39,188 nucleotides of DNA from Acidobacteriota bacterium. Its GTDB lineage: Bacteria; Acidobacteriota; Terriglobia; JAJPHL01; JAPKYU01. A model generated the notes under the pieces. It saw only the letters and a list, made by a program, of their open reading frames with translations, ran no database searches and was not told where the DNA came from. Below, piece by piece: positions 25,589 to 33,115 of the stretch. The stretch's first letter is position 1; every line of letters starts with the position of its first letter. Position numbers and translations under genes: made by a program. The stretch is taken from the NCBI GenBank assembly GCA_026394175.1, contig JAPKYU010000501.1:1-39188 (forward strand), in the 5' to 3' direction.

Positions 25589-26437
25589 ATGCGAATCGCG
25601 ATAATGGGGCTGGCAATGGTTTTAGCCGCGCGCCCGGCCGCGGCGCAGATCGGCAACATCGTCGTCACCTCTGGTGCGAGTTTCGAGAAAGGCATGCCCC
25701 CGGCAGGATCGATTGCATCCATCTTTTGCACGGGCTTGAAAGGCATCAACGGCATTGTCACCGCGACCGGCTATCCGTTACCGGTGGAACTCGCGGCGGT
25801 GCGGGTGACAATAGGGGGAGTAGCAGCCCCACTCTTTGCCGTCGCCGACCTGGGCGGCTACCAGCAGGTTAACGCGCAAGTACCGTGGGAAGCAGGATAC
25901 GCGACCGACATCGTTGTTGCGCAGTCAGGGGAGCAAGCCAGGCTGCAGGCGCAGTACCTCGGTTCTGCTGCCGGGGACTTCTTTCGGCTGCCGGACGGGA
26001 GCGGTGCATTTCAACACGCCGACTTCAGCTTGGTTAGCGCGGCCAACCCAGCGCGAGGTGGAGAGGTTATTATCGGATACCTGACGGACTTATCGATTCT
26101 CCCAAGCACTACGACACCGCCGGCTGCAACGGGCCAGCCGGCGCCCGCGAATCCTCCGGCGGTGGTGAATCAGTTCCTGAAGAGCGGATCGCCCCCGCGC
26201 TTTCAGATTTCGGTGGGCGATGGCCCCAGCCAGAAGCTCGCGGATCCTGTCTTCCTCGGGTTAGCCCCTGGCCTAGTCGGGGTATACCAAGTAAACTTTG
26301 TGCTTCCGGAGGGCTTGACCGCAGGCAGCCAAGCGGTGAGGCTCGCCGAGAACAGGTGCGTGTCGGGGTTTCCTACAGCTTGCGCTGCGGTGGTCCTCAG
26401 CGGATACGGCCTTGCTGTCCCGATGGCGGTGCGATGA
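25589..26437 (+). CDS. Secreted Solibacter-type C-terminal domain protein (TIGR03437-like)
   Basis: 282 residues with a short signal peptide (AIMGLAMVLAARPAAAQ). The body follows the pattern I know from TIGR03437, a domain abundant in Solibacter: SGASFEKGMPPAGSIASIFC, VRVTIGGVAAPLFAVAD, YQQVNAQVPWE, ANPARGGEVIIGYLTDL, VFLGLAPGLVGVYQVNFVLP and a terminal strand. Usually the domain is the C-terminus of a large extracellular protein; here it is nearly the whole protein. No ribosome site is evident before the ATG. It is the last gene of the island's plus-strand run and ends 22 bp before the right-hand duplication. Function unknown; adhesion or surface display is plausible. Confidence 0.85.
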   Translation: MRIAIMGLAMVLAARPAAAQIGNIVVTSGASFEKGMPPAGSIASIFCTGLKGINGIVTATGYPLPVELAAVRVTIGGVAAPLFAVADLGGYQQVNAQVPWEAGYATDIVVAQSGEQARLQAQYLGSAAGDFFRLPDGSGAFQHADFSLVSAANPARGGEVIIGYLTDLSILPSTTTPPAATGQPAPANPPAVVNQFLKSGSPPRFQISVGDGPSQKLADPVFLGLAPGLVGVYQVNFVLPEGLTAGSQAVRLAENRCVSGFPTACAAVVLSGYGLAVPMAVR

Positions 26438-26459
26438 GGCCGAGCCGTGCCGCAGATCC

Positions 26460-26601
26460 CGCCCGGCACCTGCACGGAAATCTTGATGCCCGGCTCGAGT
26501 TTGGGCAGCGGCTTGCGCGCCCCGCCCGCCACCGTTCCCAACGCTCCCGCCAGCGCCATCATATTGAATCGCCTCCTGCTTTGATCCATCGCTCGCCTCC
26601 C
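26460..26601 (-). pseudogene. Truncated copy of the mannonate dehydratase 5' end (right copy of the duplication)
   Basis: The ATG at 26589 reads MDQSRRRFNMMALAGALGTV and continues to SVQVPG, after which the frame leaves similarity and runs as noise into the neighbouring gene region (to 26203). Only the Tat signal and the first residues remain, so it cannot be a working enzyme. It matches 16978-17119 at 139 of 142 positions and includes the ribosome site. It lies directly downstream of the hydrolase gene at 26679-28841, where the full gene would be expected in an intact operon. Confidence 0.92.
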
Positions 26602-26678
26602 GATCCGCAGATCACGCAGATTTCGCGGGTTGCCGAGTTAATCTGCGTAATCTGCGGATTGGTCTTTGTGGTTCAACC
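26602..26678. repeat. Word repeat family F hairpin plus family A half element
   Basis: ATCCGCAGATCACGCAGATT (26603-26622) pairs with AATCTGCGTAATCTGCGGAT (26640-26659) at 19 of 20 positions (family F). A family A half element, TCTTTGTGGTTCAACC, follows directly (26663-26678) up to the hydrolase stop. In the left-hand copy of this junction a family B hairpin occupies the same place. Confidence 0.85.
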
Positions 26679-28841
26679 TCACCGCGCAACCGTGATGCTA
26701 TACCAGGTCGTGGCCGGGTCGCCGATGGGGATTTCCCAGCCGCGCATGGTCTGCCGCGCGGCAACGGGCTTGCCGATGGGCTGTGCGGCGCCATCCAGCG
26801 CCACCGCCTCCACGCGCTTCGCTCCCTTCAGTTTCCGCAGCACCACCGTTCCCACCACCGGCTCGATCCAGGTCGGCGGGCCTCCCCAGGAAACAAGCGA
26901 CGCGTGCTTTTCGTCCCACTTCATCGCGGTATTGCCCGTGCGGGCGGTGGCCGTCAGCAGCATCTTCGGCGCCTCGGCCAGCGGCAGGGTGCTCATAGAT
27001 TGGAGCGTCAGCGCGCAGAATCGGTTCTGAATTTCCGCGGCCAGGTTTGAAAGCTGGGGGCGGTTCGAATTGCAGAAGCCGATCAGAGACTGCGATCGCT
27101 TGGTCTCCATGGTTACAACGCCTTGCTTGGCGGTGAACCCCTGCCAGGCCAGCTCGCCCGTGTCGGAAACGATGCGATCGGCCTCTCCGCCCGGCCCTTC
27201 GGGGAGTTTCGTGGCCGGGCCATCGAAGCCGAGGATGCGCGTGGCGTGCTCCAGTGCCGCGCGCAGCGGGAAGCCGGGAGTGAAGTACGGGCGCTCGTTG
27301 CGCGGCAGCCGGATGCTCTCGCGCACCTGCTCGGCTGAGTAGCTTCGGGCCACGGTTTGCGCCGCGGGACGGATGTCCGGCCGGGAAAACAGCAACGCCC
27401 CGGCCGCCAGTTGCGGCATCTTGACCGGGTCGGGCCGGATGTCGAAGTGGCCCGGGATTTGCGCTTCCCACCCGGACGGCTCGGCGTGGCCGAACGTGTA
27501 CCAGAAGATGCCGTCCCAATCGTGCAGAGCGGCGTAGGCGGCCAGAATCGGGATGCCCTCGCAGGCGTGCTCGGCGGGGAACGGATGGTTTACTTCCGAC
27601 ACCGTGTAGGGCTTGCCGGCCACCGCCGACCGCGACAGCTCCGCCACCGTCGAGTTCAGCGGATCGTTCACCATCGGCGTGTTCAGGATGTAGCCGATGC
27701 GTCTCTTCGTTACCGGGTCGTCTTTGTAATTGGGGTGTTGCCAGTAGGTGTGCCCGTCCACGATGTCCAGGCGCGAGGCCGAGCTGAGCAGCGGGTAGCC
27801 GCTGGCGCCGTGGTTGTGGTCGCTGGTGGCAGCCACCAACGGCCTGGCGCCGAGTTCTTCCTTGATGAGCTTCCGCATCATCTGGAAGTAATCGTTCTCC
27901 AGCTCCATGTAGAAACCGGCTTCGGTGTGGAAGCGAAAGGCGGGCGCGTCGGCGAACTGCTCGCGGCGCAGGCGCGGCACCGGGGCATCGGCCGCCGCCC
28001 CGGCCATGGCGCGCAGTTTTTTCAATTCGCCGGCCGGAAGCCGCTTTGCCAGCCAGGCGTTGTATTTTTCGGTCAACTGCTTCTCGTAGCTCTCCGGGAT
28101 GTCGGTCCAGGTGCCGGGGTTCTTGGTGACGTTTTTCCCCAGCAGGCGGTTCGAGAACCAGGATTCAACAATCGAGTTCTCGTTGACCAGTTCGATGACG
28201 GCCACCGCCGGCTCGTTCCGGTATTCCGATTTGGTGTAGGGGTTGTAGTGGGTCAGGAGCTGGCTGGCGTATTCCCGCTGCAGTTCCAGCAGCCGAGCGT
28301 CGAAATAAGTGAGGCCCTTGGCGAAGCCCAGCAGCTCGTAATCCGCCACGCCGTCGCCGGCCTTGTAGCGGCGGCCGACATTCAGGTTCAGGTCCGTGTA
28401 GATGCCGCGCTTCTTGAGTTCGGCGATGAAGAAATCGAGCCGCTCGAGCTGTTCGGGATCGAGCGCGCGCGTGTCGTCTCGGTTGGCGGCGACCAGGCCG
28501 GCGCGGGCGGGCAGGTCCAGGAAGTGGAACCGCACGCAGTTGACGCCGAAGCGCGCCAGGTAGGCGGCCACCAGGGGCGCGTCGTCTCGGGAGGGCTTGG
28601 TGGCGGCGCCCGTCAGGTTCACGCCCCAGATCCGGAAGCGCTCGCCGTTGGGCTTCACCAGGTGGCCGTCCTTCGCCGTAATGAAGCCGTCCTTGCCGGC
28701 CGGGGCCTCGAGCAGGAACGAGACGTCAGCGTGCTGTCCTGCGGTATTTCGCCAGTCCATGGGGAACGGCTTCGTCTCCTGCGCCACCAGCCGGCAGGGA
28801 ACGAAGAGCAACAGGGCAACACAAACGCGTCGAAGCGGCAT
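26679..28841 (-). CDS. Exported clan GH-A glycoside hydrolase-like protein
   Basis: About 720 residues. A signal peptide (VCVALLLFVPCRLVAQ) precedes a TIM-barrel domain of the cellulase/GH-A type: FRIWGVNLTGAA, NCVRFHFLD, KRGIYTDLNLNVG, VAVIELVNENS (the Asn-Glu pair, with Glu as acid/base), IVDGHTYWQHP and YTVSEVNHPFPAE (Glu as candidate nucleophile), then a C-terminal beta domain. It probably acts on a beta-linked polysaccharide; substrate unknown. I chose the ATG at 28841, where the signal peptide begins; an in-frame ATG at 28904 would place basic noise before it. A TATAAA 7 nt upstream suggests a leaderless mRNA. Its 3' end appears to be copied at 17238-17282. Confidence 0.82.
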   Translation of the reverse strand: MPLRRVCVALLLFVPCRLVAQETKPFPMDWRNTAGQHADVSFLLEAPAGKDGFITAKDGHLVKPNGERFRIWGVNLTGAATKPSRDDAPLVAAYLARFGVNCVRFHFLDLPARAGLVAANRDDTRALDPEQLERLDFFIAELKKRGIYTDLNLNVGRRYKAGDGVADYELLGFAKGLTYFDARLLELQREYASQLLTHYNPYTKSEYRNEPAVAVIELVNENSIVESWFSNRLLGKNVTKNPGTWTDIPESYEKQLTEKYNAWLAKRLPAGELKKLRAMAGAAADAPVPRLRREQFADAPAFRFHTEAGFYMELENDYFQMMRKLIKEELGARPLVAATSDHNHGASGYPLLSSASRLDIVDGHTYWQHPNYKDDPVTKRRIGYILNTPMVNDPLNSTVAELSRSAVAGKPYTVSEVNHPFPAEHACEGIPILAAYAALHDWDGIFWYTFGHAEPSGWEAQIPGHFDIRPDPVKMPQLAAGALLFSRPDIRPAAQTVARSYSAEQVRESIRLPRNERPYFTPGFPLRAALEHATRILGFDGPATKLPEGPGGEADRIVSDTGELAWQGFTAKQGVVTMETKRSQSLIGFCNSNRPQLSNLAAEIQNRFCALTLQSMSTLPLAEAPKMLLTATARTGNTAMKWDEKHASLVSWGGPPTWIEPVVGTVVLRKLKGAKRVEAVALDGAAQPIGKPVAARQTMRGWEIPIGDPATTWYSITVAR

Positions 28842-28848
28842 GCCCGGG

Positions 28849-28854
28849 TTTATA
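28849..28854 (-). promoter_or_regulatory. -10 element of the glycoside hydrolase gene
   Basis: TATAAA on the minus strand ends 7 nt before the ATG at 28841; no ribosome site is present. Transcription would start at about the ATG. A -35 partner is not obvious. Confidence 0.4.
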
Positions 28855-28948
28855 CCATGACGATGTACCGGGGAGTGCCGGAATTCCGACGGCCGAACGC
28901 GCAACGCTACGCGTGAGTCGGTTTCCGACTTGGGAATCAGCGATCCGC

Positions 28949-29614
28949 CTAACGATCGGGTTGGGTCGCCTCGGCCAATCCTGTTGGCTTCCCGCAGGGT
29001 GGTTTCTGGCAGTAGAAAAAAACAACATCTCGAGCGAGTTGAAGCATTCCCGAGTTGGAGGGCACTTTGGCTGCTCGCGCGACTTTGGCGGTGGCTGGTG
29101 GAAGGCCCAACGCACGTTCAAACTGCGCCCGCTTGCTGTCGGTCCAAGGGCGTGCATTCCTGTTGGTTTGGTGTTGATAAAGGACCAGGACGTCACCGGC
29201 TCGCATACCGGCCCATATCTGCAAGAGCTCTGATTCGCGCACGTGCTTGAGGCCAGCTTTGCCCTGCGGCTCCAGGCCGGTATCTGGGTCCAGAAATACG
29301 ATGGACTTGTCGCGCGATGACGCGATTTCGCGTAGGATTTCCTGGGTATACCGCTGGCGGTCGGAGAAAGGTGAGGTGATCACGTCGATTCGAGGCTGTG
29401 CTGTGAGCTTCCGGATGTTACGTATGTTCCGGAAGTGGTCGATCACTACCTCATCCATCGGTTTCGGCTGCCCATCGATCTCAAGCCAACCCCACGCGCT
29501 CTCGCCGTAATAGGCCACCTGAAGGATCCTGCTGGCTCCATATAGATGGGCAAGGCGCAGTAACACTCCCCACTTCACGAGATCCCGTTTATCGCCGTAC
29601 CACTGATCCTTCAT
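28949..29614 (-). CDS. Conserved protein of unknown function (MKDQWYGDKRDLVKW type)
   Basis: 221 residues from the ATG at 29614, which has AGAGAG upstream; a longer in-frame start at 29764 would enter the antitoxin gene. The opening KDQWYGDKRDLVKWGVLL resembles a widespread uncharacterised group beginning with N/D-Q-Y-x-G-D-x-x-D-x-x-K-Y. A central strand carries IVFLDPDTGLEPQG and then KHVRESELLQIW, and VLVLYQH follows. The layout is reminiscent of a Rossmann or nuclease/methyltransferase-like fold, but a DPPY-type methyltransferase motif is not intact, so I assign no function. It stands 92 bp downstream of BrnA in the same direction, and could be an accessory gene of that module or of a defence locus. 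Confidence 0.75.
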   Translation of the reverse strand: MKDQWYGDKRDLVKWGVLLRLAHLYGASRILQVAYYGESAWGWLEIDGQPKPMDEVVIDHFRNIRNIRKLTAQPRIDVITSPFSDRQRYTQEILREIASSRDKSIVFLDPDTGLEPQGKAGLKHVRESELLQIWAGMRAGDVLVLYQHQTNRNARPWTDSKRAQFERALGLPPATAKVARAAKVPSNSGMLQLARDVVFFYCQKPPCGKPTGLAEATQPDR

Positions 29615-29706
29615 GGCTCTCTGTGTGCGTTCAACGGCCCGGAGTCGGAGCGGAGCGTGCCGCTGTTTGGCCGGGATCCGTTCCGCGGGCGGCCGAGCAC
29701 CTGCAC

Positions 29707-29922
29707 TCATCTCGTCTTCAGCTTGCGCGCTGAAACCTCTGAGTGGATATCTTTGCGCAGCCACTGATTGACGAGTGCCCCGACGTTTATGTCTTTTTCT
29801 CTGGCCTGCCGTCGAACTGCGTCGGCAACGTCTGGCTCCAGGTAGACTGGGATATTCAATTCGACATCCGGGCGGTAGAACCTCCCGCGTTTGCCTTTCG
29901 AAAAGTCGTATTGCTTCTTCAT
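29707..29922 (-). CDS. brnA: BrnA-type antitoxin
   Basis: 71 residues: MKKQYDFSKGKRGRFYRPDV, then LNIPVYLEPDVADAVRRQAR and KDINVGALVNQWLRKDI, i.e. a toxin-contacting N-terminal region followed by a ribbon-helix-helix DNA-binding domain, the BrnA order. It starts 2 nt after the BrnT stop; the GAGGAAA at the end of brnT serves as its ribosome site. The open frame to 30072 lies inside brnT and is a shadow. The toxin-first gene order is usual for BrnTA. Confidence 0.88.
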   Translation of the reverse strand: MKKQYDFSKGKRGRFYRPDVELNIPVYLEPDVADAVRRQAREKDINVGALVNQWLRKDIHSEVSARKLKTR

Positions 29923-29924
29923 CG

Positions 29925-30218
29925 CTAGATTTCCTCGTACTGCCTGGTTTCTCCCTTGTTTGCTTTCCGTGCTGAGATGATTCGTACTCTGCACTCTGCC
30001 GGCGACATTTCCGCGAACGTGTGGGTGAGAATCAGAACGCTTCCGCGGGTGTCCCTCCCGATCGTGACCCACCGCTCCTCACCTTCACCGTGCTCTTCAT
30101 CGAAGATGGAGATAGCCAACGGGTCCAGCAAAACCTCCGCGGCCCGATCGAAGCTGAGTCTGTGTTTTCGCAGGTTCTCCTTCGCTTTGACCGGGTCCCA
30201 TTCGAAAGTGTAGCGCAA
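29925..30218 (-). CDS. brnT: BrnT-type ribonuclease toxin
   Basis: 97 residues of the DUF497/BrnT family, a RelE-like RNase: YTFEWDPVKAKENLRKHRLS opens with the typical F-x-W-D-x-x-K-x-x-x-N-x-x-K-H pattern; DPLAISIFDEEHGEGEERW and the C-terminal VRIISARKANKGE with its Arg-Lys follow. The start is the TTG at 30218; no ATG fits the family's N-terminus. A TATACT -10 candidate stands 21 nt upstream within an 8-bp palindrome. brnA follows after 2 nt. Confidence 0.92.
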   Translation of the reverse strand: MRYTFEWDPVKAKENLRKHRLSFDRAAEVLLDPLAISIFDEEHGEGEERWVTIGRDTRGSVLILTHTFAEMSPAECRVRIISARKANKGETRQYEEI

Positions 30219-30239
30219 TTCTCAGTCACCGCCTGGACA

Positions 30240-30247
30240 AGTATACT
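30240..30247 (-). promoter_or_regulatory. Palindromic -10/operator of brnTA
   Basis: AGTATACT is a perfect 8-bp palindrome that contains a TATACT -10 hexamer in the direction of brnT. It would place the transcription start about 15 nt before the TTG. BrnA commonly represses its own operon, and this palindrome is the obvious candidate site. Confidence 0.4.
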
Positions 30248-30329
30248 CGACCCTTGAGGCCGGGGTGGGTGCGGGCGCTGAAGGCGGGGAATTGCGGGCG
30301 GCTCGGCGGCGGAAGGTGCCTTCGATTCA

Positions 30330-30367
30330 CTTTCTTGGGTCTTTGTGTCTTGGTGTCTTAGTGGTTA
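30330..30367 (+). repeat. Word repeat family A, single arm
   Basis: The sequence TTTCTTGGGTCTTTGTGTCT followed by TGGTGTCTTAGTGGTTA is the CTTTGTG orientation of family A. It ends 2 nt before the first plausible ATG of the galactonate dehydratase gene at 30370, so it lies in that gene's promoter or leader. Confidence 0.7.
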
Positions 30368-30369
30368 GA

Positions 30370-31626
30370 ATGCCGTTCATGAAGAGTACGCAAATGAATG
30401 TTAGCCGCCGGTCGGCGATCGCCGGCCTGTCTTCCACCCTGGGGGTGGCGGCATTGGGTGAAGCGGAGGCGGCGGCGCAGGAGCGCGCGGACAAGCCGGC
30501 TCCGATCGCGCCGCGCGACAACCTGAAAATCACCAAGCTGGAAACGTTTCTGGTGAAGCCGCGCTGGCTGTTTCTCAAGGTGCACACCAACGCCGGCATC
30601 GTGGGGCTGGGCGAGCCGATCCTGGAAGGCCGCGCGCTGACCTGCGCGCAGGCCGTCAAGGAAATCGAGCCCTACTTGGTGGGCAAGGACCCGCGCCGCG
30701 TGGCGCATCACTGGCAGGCCATCTACCGCCACGCTTTTTATCGCGGCGGGCCAATCCTCACCAGCGCGCTCAGCGGCATCGACCAGGCGCTGTGGGACAT
30801 CAAGGGCAAGGCGCTGGGCGTGCCCGTCTACGAGCTGCTGGGAGGGCCGACGCGCGACCGGGTCCGCGTCTACGCCCACGCCGGCACCGTCGAAGCCATG
30901 AAAAAGGCGCAGGCCGCCGGATTCACGGCGTTCAAGACCGGGCCGAGAAAGAGGCGCCCGGCGCGCTACATCGAGACGCCGGCCGCCGTGCAGTATGCGG
31001 CCGAATCGTTCGCGGAGCTGCGGCGGGCCATGGGCAACGAAGTGGACATCGCCATCGACTTCCACGGCGCCATCAGCCCGGCCACCTCGAAATTGCTGAT
31101 CAGGGCGCTGGAGCCCTACCAGCCGATGTTTGTCGAGGAGCCGTGCCAGGCCCAGAACCACGACGTGATGGCTGAAATCGCCCGCGGCACCCCCCTGCCC
31201 ATCGCCACCGGCGAGCGCGTCTTCACCAAGTGGGGATTCCGCGAGGTGCTCGAGAAGCGGGCGGCCACCGTGCTTCAGCCCGACCTGTGCCACGCCGGCG
31301 GCATCACCGAATGCCGCCTGATCGCCGGTATAGCCGAGGCCTATTACGCCTCCATCGCGCCGCATAACCCGCTGGGTCCCATCTCGCTGGCCGCCGGCGT
31401 GCAGCTTGCGGCCTCCATCCCCAATTTCCTGTGCCAGGAGCAGGTGTCGCTGGGCGAGGGATACTTGAAAAAGCCCTTCACGGTGCGCAACGGCTACCTC
31501 GAGCTGCCCACCGGCCCCGGGCTGGGGATTGAGCTGGATGAAAACGCGCTGGCCGACAAGATCAACCACGATTGGAGGAACCAGGAAGCCTATGACGCCG
31601 ACGACGGCTCGGTAGTGGATTGGTAA
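30370..31626 (+). CDS. Tat-exported D-galactonate dehydratase-like enolase superfamily enzyme
   Basis: About 418 residues. A twin-arginine signal (MNVSRRSAIAGLSSTLGVAA) precedes an enolase-superfamily enzyme close to DgoD, which dehydrates D-galactonate to 2-keto-3-deoxygalactonate. Seen: the N-terminal capping domain ITKLETFLVKPRWLFLKV, the barrel metal ligands in AIDFHG (Asp, with His as acid), FVEEP (Glu) and ATGERV (Glu), and the base segment QPDLCHAGGITE; IAPHNPLGP is also typical. The substrate assignment rests on this similarity. Export is unusual for DgoD. The start is uncertain among ATGs at 30370, 30379 and 30394; a weak GAAGAG favours 30394, and I give the longest plausible. Word repeats flank both ends. 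Confidence 0.88.
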   Translation: MPFMKSTQMNVSRRSAIAGLSSTLGVAALGEAEAAAQERADKPAPIAPRDNLKITKLETFLVKPRWLFLKVHTNAGIVGLGEPILEGRALTCAQAVKEIEPYLVGKDPRRVAHHWQAIYRHAFYRGGPILTSALSGIDQALWDIKGKALGVPVYELLGGPTRDRVRVYAHAGTVEAMKKAQAAGFTAFKTGPRKRRPARYIETPAAVQYAAESFAELRRAMGNEVDIAIDFHGAISPATSKLLIRALEPYQPMFVEEPCQAQNHDVMAEIARGTPLPIATGERVFTKWGFREVLEKRAATVLQPDLCHAGGITECRLIAGIAEAYYASIAPHNPLGPISLAAGVQLAASIPNFLCQEQVSLGEGYLKKPFTVRNGYLELPTGPGLGIELDENALADKINHDWRNQEAYDADDGSVVDW

Positions 31627-31629
31627 GAG

Positions 31630-31662
31630 CCGCAGCCGCAGATTGCGCAGATTGCACGGATT
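31630..31662. repeat. Word repeat family F, single arm
   Basis: CCGCAGATTGCGCAGATTGC and then ACGGATTG follow 4 nt after the galactonate dehydratase stop: tandem GCAGATT words of family F in one orientation. They stand in the gap before the stop of the convergent vapC gene. Confidence 0.7.
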
Positions 31663-31712
31663 GAATTCGCCGATTGCGCCAATCCCGAGCTGAAGGTACT
31701 CGCAGAGGCGGG

Positions 31713-32108
31713 TCAGTGCTGGAGCGCCGTCTGAACGTCGGTCTTGGCGAAATCCTCGCCCTTGAAAAGGAGCGGTTCGCCGGAGACCTTCGAGAGCGCG
31801 TAGGAAAAGCAATCGCCGAAGTTCAGCCCGGCCCCATGGCGCCCCTTGCCGTACTTCCGATAGGCGTAGCGGGCCACTTCAATCTGTTCTGCTGTTACAT
31901 CGACGATCTGAATCGGTACGCGGTACAGCAGAATATCCAGTTCCCTGCCGCCCGCTTCTCCCAAACGGTTCTCCACCACGATGGCCGCTTCGAGCACAGT
32001 GGCGGCGGACGCCATCCGTATCGAATCTTCGTCCATGGCCGCCTCATACTTCTCGCTGTCGGCCTCAGCCGACAGGATGGCGATGAGAACAGATGAGTCG
32101 ATTACCAT
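31713..32108 (-). CDS. vapC: VapC-type PIN ribonuclease toxin
   Basis: 131 residues. The PIN fold starts [20 protein letters not shown] with the first catalytic Asp; a Glu follows in ATVLEAAIVVE, and the later acidic site is in GLNFGDCFSYALSK (Asp); LLFKGEDFAKTDV is the typical end. The layout is that of the Rv0624-like VapC group. It should cleave a specific RNA when free. The ATG at 32108 overlaps the vapB stop by one base (TAATG), so the two are coupled. The open frame extends to 32186, but that overlaps vapB and lacks PIN character. Confidence 0.93.
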   Translation of the reverse strand: MVIDSSVLIAILSAEADSEKYEAAMDEDSIRMASAATVLEAAIVVENRLGEAGGRELDILLYRVPIQIVDVTAEQIEVARYAYRKYGKGRHGAGLNFGDCFSYALSKVSGEPLLFKGEDFAKTDVQTALQH

Positions 32109-32362
32109 TAGCGCGGCAGACCGTTCTTGTCGTAGCCGAGAATTTCGTCGGGGGTGCGCGGATCGAGAACGGGAAGCCGGGCGCACCGTTCGCGGATGGC
32201 GCGAAGTTCCTCGCGAACCGTCATGGGCCGCTGCCGGGCTTTCTGCCGCTCCAGTCTCTCGCGAAGGGCGCTTAGGACGGCGTCGGTCAAGCTTTCGCCC
32301 GTACGTCGGGCCAATTCCCTCGCCAGTCGGTCGGCCTCCGGATGTTTTATGCTGAAAGCCAT
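32108..32362 (-). CDS. vapB: VapB-type antitoxin
   Basis: 84 residues of the Rv0623-like (PSK) antitoxin type: [20 protein letters not shown], then [19 protein letters not shown], then a toxin-binding tail with [14 protein letters not shown]. The N-terminal half forms the DNA-binding dimer. A strong AAGGAG stands 10 nt before the ATG, and the CTAGATTCTAG palindrome lies upstream. vapC follows with a TAATG overlap. Confidence 0.92.
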   Translation of the reverse strand: MAFSIKHPEADRLARELARRTGESLTDAVLSALRERLERQKARQRPMTVREELRAIRERCARLPVLDPRTPDEILGYDKNGLPR

Positions 32363-32385
32363 ATTTCTATACTCCTTACATTGTT

Positions 32386-32396
32386 CTAGATTCTAG
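32386..32396 (-). promoter_or_regulatory. Operator palindrome of vapBC
   Basis: CTAGATTCTAG is an inverted repeat of 5 bp around one central base and lies 23 bp upstream of the vapB start codon. It overlaps a TAGAAT -10 candidate on the minus strand, so binding of the VapBC complex would block RNA polymerase. Confidence 0.45.
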
Positions 32397-32427
32397 CATA
32401 AGCAACCGGCAATCCACCAGTCCGCGA

Positions 32428-33090
32428 CTACAGGCGCAGCATCCGCTCAAGAACGCCAGGCAGCTCTGACAGATCCCGGATTTCGGCATCCACCGGCGTG
32501 CCGATTTTCTTCGCGTGGCGGTTGACGAAAACCACCTGCATGCCGCAGGAGCGCGCCGTGGCCAGGTCGTAGCGGTCGCCGAAGGCCACGTGCGTTACTT
32601 GCGACGGCGGCAGGCCGATGCGCTCCAGCGCCAGCCGGAAACCGGCGGCCGTCGGCTTGTAGGCGCGAGCCTGCTCGGCGGTCACCAGCAGATCGAACGG
32701 GACCGTGAAATGCCTCACGGTCTCACGCAACAACGCGTGGTCGATATTCGAAATAATCCCGAGCTTCAATCGCTTTCCGCGAAGCTGTTCGAGCGCCGGA
32801 TTGGTCTCGGGGAACGGCCGCCAGGCGGGAAGCGAGCGGACAAAGGCCTCGCCCAGCTCATCGCCGTACGGCATGCCGTGTGCTTCCAGCACCTGCCGGA
32901 GGCTCCGCGCCATGATTTGGGCATAGGTTCGGTAGGGCCCCTGGATCATCTCGAATTGAACCCGCTCCCACTCGTCGAGCAGTTCTTCGGCGCCGAGGGT
33001 TTCCCGAAAAAAAGCGCCAATGCCGGTTTCCCAGTCAATCAGCGTGCCGTAGCAATCGAACGTCACCCAGGCGGTGAGCAGCTTTTTCAT
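32428..33090 (-). CDS. Haloacid dehalogenase type II family hydrolase
   Basis: 220 residues. The HAD nucleophile is D12 in WVTFDCYGTLIDWE; motif II is IISNIDH, the conserved Lys lies in ARAYKP, and motif III is AFGDRYDLATARSCGM. The FDCYGTL signature and the helical cap are those of the (S)-2-haloacid dehalogenase group, which hydrolyses 2-haloacids or, in many relatives, phosphate esters. Cytoplasmic. The M20 peptidase gene lies 25 nt upstream in the same direction. The true substrate is open. Confidence 0.88.
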   Translation of the reverse strand: MKKLLTAWVTFDCYGTLIDWETGIGAFFRETLGAEELLDEWERVQFEMIQGPYRTYAQIMARSLRQVLEAHGMPYGDELGEAFVRSLPAWRPFPETNPALEQLRGKRLKLGIISNIDHALLRETVRHFTVPFDLLVTAEQARAYKPTAAGFRLALERIGLPPSQVTHVAFGDRYDLATARSCGMQVVFVNRHAKKIGTPVDAEIRDLSELPGVLERMLRL

Positions 33091-33115
33091 GATGGCGCCT
33101 GTGCGGTTGCTGGTT

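Noticed and set aside
17283-26459. Prophage or transposon
   Set aside because: No integrase, transposase, phage structural gene, tRNA target or terminal inverted repeats could be seen; only duplicated junction pieces bound the island.
26203-26589. 128-codon gene from the right-hand dehydratase copy
   Set aside because: After about 43 codons it leaves the duplicated sequence and runs antisense through the Solibacter-type gene; it is a truncated copy, not a gene.
27357-28916. 519-codon plus-strand frame opposite the glycoside hydrolase
   Set aside because: Antisense shadow; the hydrolase has a signal peptide, active-site motifs and a promoter.
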